In this document: piece by piece, positions 1 to 10,800 of the stretch
How the letters are laid out: each line of letters opens with the position of its first letter
How positions within the stretch are numbered: the stretch's first letter is position 1
Source of the DNA: Welwitschia mirabilis
Taxonomy: Eukaryota; Gnetophyta; Gnetopsida; Welwitschiales
Assembly: GCA_051453625.1 (NCBI GenBank)
Contig: JBOZIK010000001.1
Span: 254,854,784 to 254,918,783, forward strand
Direction of reading: 5' to 3'
Length of the DNA stretch: 64,000 nucleotides
Notes under the pieces: model-generated
Databases searched by the model: none
What the model saw: only the letters and a program-made list of their open reading frames with translations
Told to the model about the DNA's origin: nothing
Translations under genes and position numbers: made by a program

Positions 1-636
1 GAATTAAAATCATATAATACAACTAATAAATTGAAATTTCAAAAGGACATAACAGTATATTTTACATCTTATTTACTCATTTAAATTATTAATAAATGTG
101 ATAGGTGTACTATAATATGAATAGACATTTTCTTCCTTGTATTATGTGATTAATATATTTTATACTTTATGAAATAAATGAGCATGTAAACAAATACATG
201 CACTCTAACCTAGAATTAAGAATGATAAATGAGTAGATTTACTGTATCATGACTTTTATCTTATTGATATGTGTAAAGGCACTTGGTTCATAGCATACTT
301 ATTGTTTTATTTATTAGAATTGATATTGGAATTGAAGAGTTTATTTCATTATGCCACATGATAATTTTGAGATTTGTGCATTTCTTTTTTTGATGCATGT
401 ATTAGATAAATTAAACTTACTTGTGAGCCTATGAAGAATTAAGAAGGAGATAGCATGAGAAAAGGATGCATGTAATTAACATTGCTAATTAAAGCAAGAA
501 GATTACTCACCCTAGTTAGGTGCATGAGTCATAAATATGATATCTTTTTGTACTCTAATGTCACTTATTATCCATCTCACTTATCAATGCTAAATCATGT
601 GATCTTGAGATCTTGAGCTATGTGCCTTTGTTTATC

Positions 637-645
637 TATATATAT
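637..645 (+). promoter_or_regulatory. TATA box in A1 5' LTR (U3/R)
   Basis: TATATATA followed by a pyrimidine-rich leader. The same TATA and leader occur at 21513-21520 and 30677-30684 in the A2 LTRs, so this is the likely RNA polymerase II core promoter of the family. Confidence 0.55.
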
Positions 646-1539
646 AGATCATTTCCTCTCTTACAAAGAGGAGATACTTTTCATTTTTCCATACAAGTGC
701 ATTTCCTTATTTCATCTCTCTATTTCTTTCATTCTCTTGCTTGTGGAGCTTGGAGCTTGGAAGCTTGAAGATAAGAAACTCTTGAGCTTAGATCTTCACC
801 AATCTTCAACTATCATGGACTTATTAATCTTTCACAGTAAGCTTGCTACCCATATTATCTATATGATCTCTTTTAATATTTTAATAGAATGATGTAATAC
901 TTGAAGTAGACCATTATTTATGATATATCATAAAATTATGTTATTACCTTCCATTGGCTTTTACCAAGATGTGGAGAGATATGAAGGGTCTCTTATGCTT
1001 AGTGATTGAGGGTACTAATGGATGCTTATGGTCAAGTGACCACTTTGGGAATTTACTATACACTCGAGTTCCCATGTTTATTTTGTGTTAATATACATAT
1101 CAATATATTTTTCATTAATTATTCATTAGGTTTATCTTACTAGGGAAAAGTCTGATCCTCAAAAATTTCTTTTAGGCTAGTACTCCTTCATGGCAATCCT
1201 AAGGCTTACGTAAATGCTTTTGTGAATTGATTTGATTTTTCTTTCCAAATAGTAGTATTTAGTAAATTTATATTGTAAATAATGAGTCTGCCTATTATAT
1301 TCATTATTTTACTGATTCAAATTATTGTATAATTAGTTGTTTAACCTCTACTATATTTTGTTTAGCAAAAGTTAAATTTCCAGAATAGAGGCATAGGATA
1401 AAAACCCCATAGCTTATTAATTAGTGCGTATAAATTAGTGAATTTTTTTGGTAAGTCTAGCATTATGTTATGAATGGGAAAATGTAAAAATAGTAATTAT
1501 TATAATGTGTAATAATTTTAAAAAATTTTATTTGTTAAA

Positions 1540-1997
1540 ATGCATTAGGAAATAAATACAGAAAATAATAAGCAATTAGTTTATGNNNNNNNNNNNNNNN
1601 NNNNNNNNNNNNNNNNNNNNNNNNNNNNNNNNNNNNNNNNNNNNNNNNNNNNNNNNNNNNNNNNNNNNNNNNNNNNNNNNNNNNNNNNNNNNNNNNNNNN
1701 NNNNNNNNNNNNNNNNNNNNNNNNNNNNNNNNNNNNNNNNNNNNNNNNNNNNNNNNNNNNNNNNNNNNNNNNNNNNNNNNNNNNNNNNNNNNNNNNNNNN
1801 NNNNNNNNNNNNNNNNNNNNNNNNNNNNNNNNNNNNNNNNNNNNNNNNNNNNNNNNNNNNNNNNNNNNNNNNNNNNNNNNNNNNNNNNNNNNNNNNNNNN
1901 NNNNNNNNNNNNNNNNNNNNNNNNNNNNNNNNNNNNNNNNNNNNNNNNNNNATGCATTAGGAAATAAATACAGAAAATAATAAGCAATTAGTTTATG
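1540..1997. other. Assembly gap (366 N) between identical 46-bp ends
   Basis: Bases 1540-1585 and 1952-1997 are identical over 46 bp and flank the N run 1586-1951. In the paralogous A2 LTRs (near 22450 and 31560) the sequence runs on with a single copy. The gap is therefore most likely an unrecognised overlap of two contigs, not missing DNA. Confidence 0.8.
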
Positions 1998-3844
1998 TTT
2001 CTATAACTATTAGTTAAGATATCTGCAAACTTGAACATCCTAAGCTATAGGGAAATAAATAATCTTTTCAAAACATTTTGAATCATTTAAAAGTCAAAGT
2101 ATTTTGAAAGTTATAGTCATTTTAGTGTAGTGTGATAGGACTGTAATTTTATAAAATTTCACAGTTTTTAACCTTAAAAGGTGACCTTAAAAATAATATT
2201 TTTAAAATTCTAAGATAGTGTAAGTTATATTTTGAGTATCCTATTATGAATGTAGTTTATGAAAAACTACTTTAATTTATTTTGGCTTTATATTAATTAA
2301 CTATTAATTTTTTGACCATGATGTCTCCTTATGGCCCAAAAATGTTATAATTAATGTTTTAAATTATGGAAAAATTATTATATAAAATTTTATAAGGAAT
2401 TTGAGTGTATATTTATATTAATATCCTTAACTTAAATTACTTAGGTATAATATTTATTTATAGAAATATCTCTTTTATTTTATTTATAGAAATAGCTCTT
2501 TTATCTTTTCCTCTATCTTACTTTGAATTGCATGCTTATAAGAGTTTTCACCTTAGTTGTTTAAGTGACATAAATTGTCTTTGGATTATCACTTATTTTG
2601 TTTATAATGTGATTATATGGATCTTGGATAAAGCATTATATCTTAAAAACCATTCTTAAACTATACTTCTTTTGTTTATCTTTCTTACACAATGGAAATT
2701 TTCATATGAGCATGGAAGAATGTTTCTAGAACTGGCATAGCTCAAGGTATAGATTCGTTTCTTTAAATACCTTAGTAAGATGTCATTTGATATATTTGAA
2801 TAATTTTATTATTATTAAAATAAATAAAAGAAATGAATATTTCCTTTATTTAGATCTTTATTATTATAATATTGAATATAGAGATGTTCTAGTATGCTTG
2901 TTTGTTCTTTTATGATTGTCTCTATAAAATGAACCTAATAATAAATAGAATTATTATAACTAAGTAAATAATCTTTTAAATATCCATATTAGTTAGAATT
3001 GTATACATGCCTTTATGTGGCATATTCATCGAATAGGACTAAATCAAGATAATCCTAATAATGTTCATCCCCATACCCGGATTTCATCATCAAGATAGGC
3101 TACATTAAATTTTTATTTAGTACTATTTTTGAAGTGGATTTGATTATCACTCTTCTTCCCTACCCATGTATGAACTTACTCAGAGTTAATATTTCAAGCC
3201 CTTAGATCAATGGATTATGTTACACAATCCGGAGATGTTTGAAGAAAGCTAGGGTAATTTGTATGCATGCATCTATCTCACTGAACATCTGTCACCTGTA
3301 TTAGGAGTATAACAAGGTGAAATGTAAGCCCATGGAGTTAAGCCCAGCCATGTTTGTATAGTTTAGAATCTGAAGTAGGACCAACTCACATTCGGAGGAT
3401 GACCAGATATCGACTTGAAATGCTATTAATAGGAGTTCCAACCTCCTATTATATCGGTTAATCATTGTTTGCATGTCAAAATTAACATTTTGATCAAGTA
3501 AAATAGATCTATTTAACATAGAGAGAAACATTAAATTAATTATTTTATCACATATTGATGTTTTCTACTCTTTTCATTACATTTTCATGTAATTGTCAAC
3601 TTTCCTTAATATTAACAGGCTACTTCTTGGATTTTGGAGAACATGACCAAGCTTGAAGACTAACAAATAATGTTGTTGCCACTAGCCAGGACTACTGGAG
3701 CCACCAACCTTGTAAGAAAAAATTACATCAAAATCACAGTCTTTCAATGTTTTGAATAATCAATCACATTGGACTTATGGGATTAGTTGAATAATAAATT
3801 AGATTCAACCTTAATTCTGGTAATACTTGGTCGAAGTACAAGTT

Positions 3845-4617
3845 NNNNNNNNNNNNNNNNNNNNNNNNNNNNNNNNNNNNNNNNNNNNNNNNNNNNNNNN
3901 NNNNNNNNNNNNNNNNNNNNNNNNNNNNNNNNNNNNNNNNNNNNNNNNNNNNNNNNNNNNNNNNNNNNNNNNNNNNNNNNNNNNNNNNNNNNNNNNNNNN
4001 NNNNNNNNNNNNNNNNNNNNNNNNNNNNNNNNNNNNNNNNNNNNNNNNNNNNNNNNNNNNNNNNNNNNNNNNNNNNNNNNNNNNNNNNNNNNNNNNNNNN
4101 NNNNNNNNNNNNNNNNNNNNNNNNNNNNNNNNNNNNNNNNNNNNNNNNNNNNNNNNNNNNNNNNNNNNNNNNNNNNNNNNNNNNNNNNNNNNNNNNNNNN
4201 NNNNNNNNNNNNNNNNNNNNNNNNNNNNNNNNNNNNNNNNNNNNNNNNNNNNNNNNNNNNNNNNNNNNNNNNNNNNNNNNNNNNNNNNNNNNNNNNNNNN
4301 NNNNNNNNNNNNNNNNNNNNNNNNNNNNNNNNNNNNNNNNNNNNNNNNNNNNNNNNNNNNNNNNNNNNNNNNNNNNNNNNNNNNNNNNNNNNNNNNNNNN
4401 NNNNNNNNNNNNNNNNNNNNNNNNNNNNNNNNNNNNNNNNNNNNNNNNNNNNNNNNNNNNNNNNNNNNNNNNNNNNNNNNNNNNNNNNNNNNNNNNNNNN
4501 NNNNNNNNNNNNNNNNNNNNNNNNNNNNNNNNNNNNNNNNNNNNNNNNNNNNNNNNNNNNNNNNNNNNNNNNNNNNNNNNNNNNNNNNNNNNNNNNNNNN
4601 NNNNNNNNNNNNNNNNN
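3845..4617. other. Assembly gap (773 N) inside B 5' LTR
   Basis: The bases on either side align with 3' LTR positions up to 9517 and from 9609, so only about 91 bp of paralogous sequence is missing. The gap length is probably overestimated, or an extra insertion is hidden here. All long frames spanning it are N artefacts. Confidence 0.75.
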
Positions 4618-4802
4618 ATAAGTCATCACCATATTTATAGTTGAACATGAAGCACTTTTTTCAGTGATTAAATGCCAAACACATTTGTAACTCCCTCCTT
4701 TTGTAACTGCTCCTACATAACCTCTCTTATATAACTGCCACCTAATGCATAAAGACAACACCTAATGTAGTCATGAAAATGTCCCTTCAAACCTTTCCTC
4801 AT

Positions 4803-4810
4803 TTATAAAA
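4803..4810 (+). promoter_or_regulatory. TATA box in B 5' LTR
   Basis: TTATAAAA followed by AGGACCTTTTCAC. The same arrangement (TATAAAA then a G/C-rich CCTT block) recurs in the B 3' LTR (9781), C LTR (about 18519), and on the minus strand near 34700 and 45703. Confidence 0.55.
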
Positions 4811-5483
4811 GGACCTTTTCACACTATTGTAAATATCTTTGATTGGCTTAACATGGGAAAGACTTGGATGTTAGGATATCATGACACTCTAATAACCTTT
4901 CTTGAGGGCAGAATGATTTGAAGCTAGTTGAGAAGTTCCTCTTCTTCTCCGCCTTAATTGATGTAATGTATAATTCATTTCAATTTCTAATATAAGAATT
5001 GGTTTAAGCCTTTTTATTGTTAATGCATGTTTGAGATTAGCAATATTTAGGTAGGATCAATTTCAAACTGAGTTTAAACTCTTTGTTATTGCATATTAAT
5101 TTGACATTAGCAATATTTAGTTAGAACTAATTCTAAGTATGTTTTATACTTTTATTACTATTGCACATTAACTTGTAATTAGTAAGTTTTAGATGATATT
5201 TACTTATTTATTAAGTTTTAGAATACAAGAATCATTAGAGCAAACGTGGAGAGTTGGATGAAGTGATTAGAGCCTTAGAGCATTTTTGTTCCCTTGCATT
5301 ACAAATTGAAAATCACATTTATTTCTCAAACCTTTTTAGTTTCTTGTATTTGAATTTTCCATTATAAGTTGTAATAATCTTATATCTTTTGATTAAATTT
5401 ACCCAATATATCCCCATGGAATAACGATAAGTAAGTGCAAACTTAGTTTTAAATTCGGATCACTATAAAGCTATGATTAGATT

Positions 5484-5503
5484 TAGCGTCATTGCCAGGG
5501 AGA
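5484..5503 (+). other. Primer binding site of element B (tRNA-Asp type)
   Basis: TAGCGTCATTGCCAGGGAGA lies 8 bases after the 5' LTR end. It is a decayed form of TGGCGCCGTTGCCGGGGA, the Asp-tRNA complement used by many Tat/Athila elements. A comparable site occurs on the minus strand at 38902-38920 in element D. Confidence 0.75.
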
Positions 5504-6300
5504 TATTAAAATGATAATTTATTCAAGAGTGGATGATTTTCTTCTTGCAATTGTTTTATTAGTTTTTATTTTTTAGTGGTGGGTACTAGCCCTTCTTCCA
5601 ATGATAGCCAAACTGGTCCTTTTTATTTTTCTTTTGACTTTATTTTCTTTTTCTTTTAATGGTAGGTACTGTTCGATAAAACTTGAACTAGTTCAAATTG
5701 TTATGTTTGATTATCTTTTCTAACATGTAAAATTTATATTTATATTTTATAGTTCATGTTGTAGATCTAATAACTTTCCTGTAGGTGCAATTAAACCTAA
5801 GATCATGATTAAAAAAAAAAAAACCTTAATGATTTGTTTTTGTGTATTTTATGTTTTTAAATTCCTATAACTTTTTAGTTCTGTTTCAATTTTATCTTTG
5901 TTAAAATTTTTTAAAAAAATAAAAAAATGTTTTAAGGATTATTTCCTAGGTTGAAAACGTTTTAAGTATTAGATGTTTTAGTGTTTTTGTTATGTTTCTT
6001 TTAGATCCTATAACTTGAACCCTGTTGCGTAGACTATGTAAACCCTCTATCTTTTTCCTAAGATCCTTTGCCTAACTAGACTGGTATCGTCACCTTCCCT
6101 GACCAGTGTCACTGTCTTTCCTACTTCAAATGCTGTGAAACTTGAATAGCATCATTTTGTGACCTCTCTAAACCTAGTTAACTTGCAGACCCCTTTTCAA
6201 TTTGAGAAAAATATAGAAAACGTGAACATTTAGCCTAAACTGTGAACCGTTTTCTTGAACTTAAACCATCAGTTAGGCTCCAAATCCCTTTGAAATATCT
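5504..6300 (+). other. Leader of element B, no gene seen
   Basis: AT-rich sequence with a run of 13 A at about 5811-5823. The frame used by the downstream coding remnant is closed here by all three stop types near 6230-6280. An antisense open frame at 6235-6501 overlaps the sense coding remnant and is judged a shadow. Confidence 0.5.
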
Positions 6301-7428
6301 TTCAGTTAGCAACTTATCTACTCCTATAGTTTTCAGGATTATGATCAACCCAAATGCATTGTAGGAGACTACATTCATCCTAGATAGACTGAGTACGTTC
6401 AATTCCATTTGTATTTGGATTATACTCCTTACAACTTTGATATTGAAAATCCCTATTATGAACCAAGAGAGTTTGATCACATTTCTTCCTTCATCCCTCA
6501 TGATCCTTACCCTTCAACTTCATACTCGCCATCATTTGATTTATATTACCTGTTCCCTTTTTAGTACCCTTCATTATATAATCAATATCCTTCATCTTTT
6601 AAAACTTAACAAACCTCTTCAAATTCCTTAAAAGACACCCTTATACAATTCATGGAAGTACAAATGTGGACAAAACAAATACTTCAGTAAGATATCCAAT
6701 AGTTAACCCAAGTCACTGCTCAAATCTTTAATATAGTTAACTAAGAAAAAGAAGAAAATATTCCCATATTTCATGAACCTACAAGCCTAGAAACCTTCGA
6801 AGGGATTAGTTAGACTAGAATCAATGAAACCCAAAACATATCCCTTAGGAATAAGGAAGAAAACCTTAAAGAAGCCCACAATGAAACTAACGATGATATC
6901 CGAGATAACCTTAACTATAGAAATGCCTTAAAGAGTGAATAGTTACAAGCATCTAAGCTTTACTTTGGAGTAGGATTAAATATTTTAGACGATGATGATC
7001 AATTAGTCAAAAATGAATAAAATTTTGAGAGAAAGGGCAAACATGAATGTTACAGAATAGACAATGAATCCATAGGTCACATTGATGAAAGAAATGACAT
7101 TGACCTCTTTGAACATTAACCTATGTCACTTCCACAACCTTTTGAGAAATAATCCCTTGAAAAATTTAACAAAATGGTGAACTTTAATCAAGATTCTAAT
7201 CATAATTTGAATTTTGAGTAACTCTTTTCTTAAGAACATCCTAAACCAATCATGTCATTTTCATCTTTTCAGCAAGACTCAAACATTTATGAGGAAGACA
7301 AACCCATACCTTTGGAATCATATTCTAATACCTTTTTTAATGATCATTCATCTCCAATGGTTTTCACTTCATCTTTGTCTTCATCCCAAAATGATGTCTT
7401 GCGCGAATTATTGAGGAAAAAACAATAG
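6301..7428 (+). pseudogene. Element B coding remnant (gag C-terminal region, stop-riddled)
   Basis: One forward frame runs about 375 codons without any frameshift, but contains 14 internal stops, all TAA or TAG, and none TGA. The frame ends at TAG (7426-7428) with TGA four codons later. Recognisable features are a Tyr/Pro-rich stretch (about 6420-6600) followed by SLKDTLIQFMEVQM (6625-6666), which resembles the part of Tat/Athila Gag after the nucleocapsid. The rest is acidic and Ser-rich and I do not recognise it. Most stops are explained if Gln codons CAA/CAG changed to TAA/TAG. No enzyme motifs are present. The Gag assignment rests on the short motif and on the LTR/PBS context, so it is moderate. 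Confidence 0.6.
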
Positions 7429-8321
7429 ATTAAGGGATGAAAATTTGTTGATTTTAAATGCATTAATTTTACTATTGACATTAATATTCTTCATAATGTT
7501 TTGAATTCATGAATATATGTTTATAGTAATTCTATCTCATCTTTGAATGCCTTGAGTTATTTTGATCCATCATTTAATCTTGAAATTTATTATTCTAATC
7601 CTTCATGCATGTAGTACCTTGGGAAAGGCCTTGAAAAATTTTTCAGTTCATTGCATGCATTTAGATTAGATTTTTATTTTAGTTTAGATTTTCATTTTTG
7701 CATAAATTTTGGCTTAAAAAGTTAAAAATGTTAAAAGAAATTTTGTGCTTGATGCCCTTTCATGCCTCAAATCACCTAAGCACTTCCACCTATATAATCA
7801 TAGACTTAAACATTTTTAGGTAGGAAATCTCAAATACCATCCATTGAATAAAATAAGTCATTATCAACTCAAACCCCATTTTCCATTCCTTTCATTTTCA
7901 TTCCATCTAATAAACTTTATTGACCACCCTCTCCTTCCATTCGTCTACAATCTTATAAGATTAGATGATCTTAGTTGATGAACCTAAGTGAATAAACTTT
8001 AATAAGTAATCACTTTATTATTATAAATTAGGTAGAATTTAAGTTTACTAGGAGTTTTTCGAGAAAATGTTTTACTTATTTTTTAGTTAACTTATTAAGG
8101 TTTAGTTTCACATGAGGTCTTATAATGGGAAAACATGCTTGAATTAAGGTGAAATGTACTTTTATATTAAATAAGTTATTTTCAAGTATTTTATGGGAAA
8201 AAGATATATCTTGATTAGAGTAATGAGATAATGACCCCATATGAGAAGGATGGTTAAAAAGGGGAAAAAATATCTCCTATTCAAATGCACATTATTATAT
8301 AATTAATTAAAACTAGGTTTA
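7429..8321 (+). other. Element B internal region, no recognised gene
   Basis: AT-rich DNA with scattered stops in all frames. No protease, RT or integrase motif was seen, although related elements D and E keep protease at the equivalent place. Confidence 0.45.
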
Positions 8322-8453
8322 GTTAACTACATTAGGGTTATGGATGTTTACAGGCCATACAACTCTAATGATTTAATTTATCACATGTTCAATTACATCA
8401 GGGCTATAAATGTTCACTAGCAATGTAGTATTGACTCCTTTATAAATCAACAT
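8322..8453 (+). repeat. ~65-bp tandem dimer in 3' internal region of B
   Basis: Two diverged units, 8322-8386 and 8387-8453, each start GTTnAA(C/T)TACAT, carry a GGGCTAT-like core and end in ACAT. Comparable dimers lie at 17001-17130, 19749-19877 and, on the minus strand, 36110-36239 and 41035-41168. Confidence 0.65.
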
Positions 8454-9104
8454 TTTAACTCTATTAGAAGAAGATTTTATAATATTGGATATCCAATTAG
8501 ATCAAAATGCTTAAAACAAGGAACAAGGCATGATTGTAGAAAAGGTAAATTTGGAATGAAAAAGGTGGAAATTAGGAGATGCTTCGTGTGAGTACTTTTC
8601 CTTAACTTGTATACTTGATAATTTCTTTAAATAATTTTTGATGACTTATAAGTTTAGTTAAAGGTTATCTTATTTGTATGATATTGTAATCCTTTTAAAT
8701 TTAAAATAGAATTTGAGTAATTTTCAATAAATGTGATCATTAATCTAGGTAATCTATCGTTTAAATTTATAGATAATGGACTTTCATTAGGTTCCATGTT
8801 TGATGTCTCCTAAAAGTTGCATTTTAGTTTCAATCTTAAATTACATTATTTCCCATAAATACATTCATCACAATCATTCACTAGCCATGTAATTAACTTG
8901 TTCTCTAAAGACTTGTATAAAAATTCTCCATCTTTGTAACTTTGAGAACAAACTTTAATTTTGATTAGAAGGTATGGCATTTACTTTATAGTTTTTTTTA
9001 AATGCCTTAATTATTAAAAATTGATATAATCTTTTTTTCTTTACTTGCCATTTTTTCACTTAGTTAATTTTTCCATGCCATCATTTCTTCACCAACTTTT
9101 TGCT

Positions 9105-9134
9105 AAGGAACTAACAAAAGACTGGTTAAGACTG
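9105..9134 (+). other. Polypurine tract region of element B
   Basis: AACTAACAAAAGACTGG and the bases up to 9134 lie directly before the 3' LTR start. Other copies read AAAAGACTGGTTAGGGG (17886) and, as reverse complement, the bases beyond 35318 and 40270. This fits a PPT ending in G-rich sequence. Confidence 0.55.
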
Positions 9135-10462
9135 TGTTTGCATACCAAAATTAACATTCTAAGCAAGTAAAATGGATCAATTTAGCATAGGGATAAACAT
9201 CAAATTAATTATTTTATTACATCTTGATGATTTCTATACTTTTTATTACTTTTGCTTGTAATTATTGACTTCCCTTAACATTAGCAAGTTACTTGCTGGA
9301 TTTTGGAGAACATGATCAAACTTGAAGAACTTCTAGCAAATAACACTAGAGCCATTAGCTAGGACTGCTAGGCTCACCAGCCTCCTAAGGTAAAGTGACA
9401 TCAAACTCACATTCTTATAATGTTTTTGATAATTAATCACATTGGACATATGGACTTAATCAAATAATAAATCATATTTAACCTTAATTATGATGACACT
9501 TTGCAAAAGCACAAATTGACACATTGCAATAACATGTGGCATAAAGAGAATGATCAAGACAAAGATACATTACATGGCATCCCTTGGCAACATCATTAGT
9601 AGTCAAGAATATGTCATCACTATGTTTGCACTTGAAGATGAATCATTTTTTCTTATGGCTACATGTCAAACACATTGGTAACTCCCTCCTTTTGTAACCA
9701 TCCTTATGTAATCACTACCTAGTGCATAAAAATAATACCTAATGTAATCATGATGATGCCCATTTAAGCCTTCTATCATCTATAAAAAGGCCTTTGCACT
9801 CTATTGTAAACATCTTTAGTTGGCTTAATGTGAGAAAGACTTGAAGGCTAGGATGTTATTTCACTTTAATAACCTTTCTTAGGGGTAGAATGATCCAAGA
9901 CTAGTTGAGGAGTTCTTCTTTTTCTTCTCACTCATTGANNNACTATATAGTTCATTTCATTTTTTAATATAAGAATTGATTCAAGCCATTTCATTTTTAA
10001 TGCACAAAGTCATTTGGTATTAGCAATATTTAATTAGGATCAATTCTAGAATTAGTTTAAACTCTTTAATTATTATTGAATATTAATTTGGAATTAGTAA
10101 TACTTAGACAAAACTAATTTTAAGTGTATTTCATGCTTTCATTGTTATTGCACATTAACATAACATTAGTAATTTTAAGATGGTACTTACTTGTTTATTA
10201 AGTTTTAGGATACAAGAATTATTAGATCAAAGGTAAAGAGTTAGATGAAGTAATTAGATCCTTAGAACATTTTCATTTTCTTATGTCACTAATCGAAGAT
10301 CACATTTCTTTTTTAAACTTCCTTACTTTTTCTAATTTGAATTTTTCATTATAAGTTGTAATAATATTGTATTCTTTGATTAAATTTACCTTATATATCC
10401 TTGTGAAAGAATGATAACTAAGTAAAAGCTTAGTTATAAATTCGGATCACTACAAAGCTACC
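9135..10462 (+). repeat. 3' LTR of element B
   Basis: 1328 bp, the same length as the C LTR (17906-19233). It starts TGTTTGCAT and ends ACAAAGCTACC, with a decayed CA end. TATA box at 9781-9787. A 3-base N run at 9939-9941 is a local ambiguity. Confidence 0.85.
9781..9787 (+). promoter_or_regulatory. TATA box in B 3' LTR
   Basis: TATAAAA followed by AGGCCTTTGCAC, matching the position in the 5' LTR. Confidence 0.5.
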
Positions 10463-10785
10463 ATCAAGTATTGTCCTAAAACTTATCTATGCATGTTTAT
10501 AACAAGTTTATATCTCTTAAAATATTCAAACGATATATTTTGTGTTACAAAAAACTAGTGAGAAATGGAGGACACAAACATATAACATCACTATTTTTTG
10601 TAGACCAAAAAAAACCTAGGAATTAATTATAAATAAACATATAATAATAATATAACTTATTTTTCTCAAAATATAAAAATGCTAATAAAATAATAAGTAA
10701 AATTTAATCCTAGGTTCTACTATGTCTATTAGGTAATAATATTAAAGAATTGCTTAATTAGAGTAAAAAAAGATAAGGTGTTACA
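10463..10785 (+). mobile_element. 5' LTR of chromovirus A1, second part
   Basis: Resumes the A-family LTR exactly where it was split by element B. It aligns with 23960-24285 and 33060-33394 and ends in GGTGTTACA (CA at 10784-10785), directly before a Met-tRNA primer site. It lacks the purine tract that both A2 LTRs carry just before the end. Confidence 0.85.
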
Positions 10786-10787
10786 AA

Positions 10788-10800
10788 TTGGTATAAGAGA
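10788..10800 (+). other. Primer binding site of A1 (initiator Met tRNA type)
   Basis: TTGGTATAAGAGA lies two bases after the LTR end and is close to TTGGTATCAGAGC, the common complement of initiator Met tRNA used by chromoviruses. Confidence 0.75.

Larger units (their letters stand above)
1..3465 (+). mobile_element. 5' LTR of chromovirus A1, first part
   Basis: This stretch aligns by eye, nearly end to end, with two other long blocks in the window (from about 20910 and from about 29990), which are the two LTRs of element A2. Position 1 corresponds to roughly 230 bases inside the LTR, so the true LTR start lies outside the window. The LTR is interrupted after 3465 by element B and resumes at 10463. 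It holds a TATA box, a CT-rich leader near 645-740 and no credible coding region. The short open frames here, such as 620-892, lie in LTR sequence and have no recognisable product. Confidence 0.85.
3466..5475 (+). repeat. 5' LTR of element B
   Basis: Matches the 3' LTR at 9135-10462 from start to end. It includes an internal run of 773 N at 3845-4617, which makes it appear about 680 bp longer than its partner. A TATA box at 4803-4810 and an imperfect palindrome at 3679-3702 are shared with the other LTRs of the family. Confidence 0.85.
3466..10462 (+). mobile_element. Tat/Athila-type LTR element B, nested in A1 LTR
   Basis: Two LTRs that begin TGTTTGCAT (3466 and 9135) bound an internal region of about 3.7 kb. 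Asp-tRNA-like PBS and a PPT are present. Flanking bases ATCAT (3461-3465) and ATCAA (10463-10467) fit a 5-bp target duplication with one mutation. The outer sequence on both sides is chromovirus LTR, so B inserted into A1. The only coding trace is a gag C-terminal-like frame. No protease, RT or integrase was seen, so B looks non-autonomous. Confidence 0.85.

Noticed and set aside
1535-1987. Long frames over 1535-1987, 3764-4761, 12510-13086 and 62973-63278
   Set aside because: They consist mostly of unknown bases from assembly gaps.
6301-7428. Alternative genetic code with TAA/TAG read as Gln (as in some ciliates and green algae)
   Set aside because: In other relics of the window stops also replace Trp and occur as TGA, frameshifts are common, and active-site residues are lost. 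The element types are those of seed plants. Ordinary decay explains the pattern.
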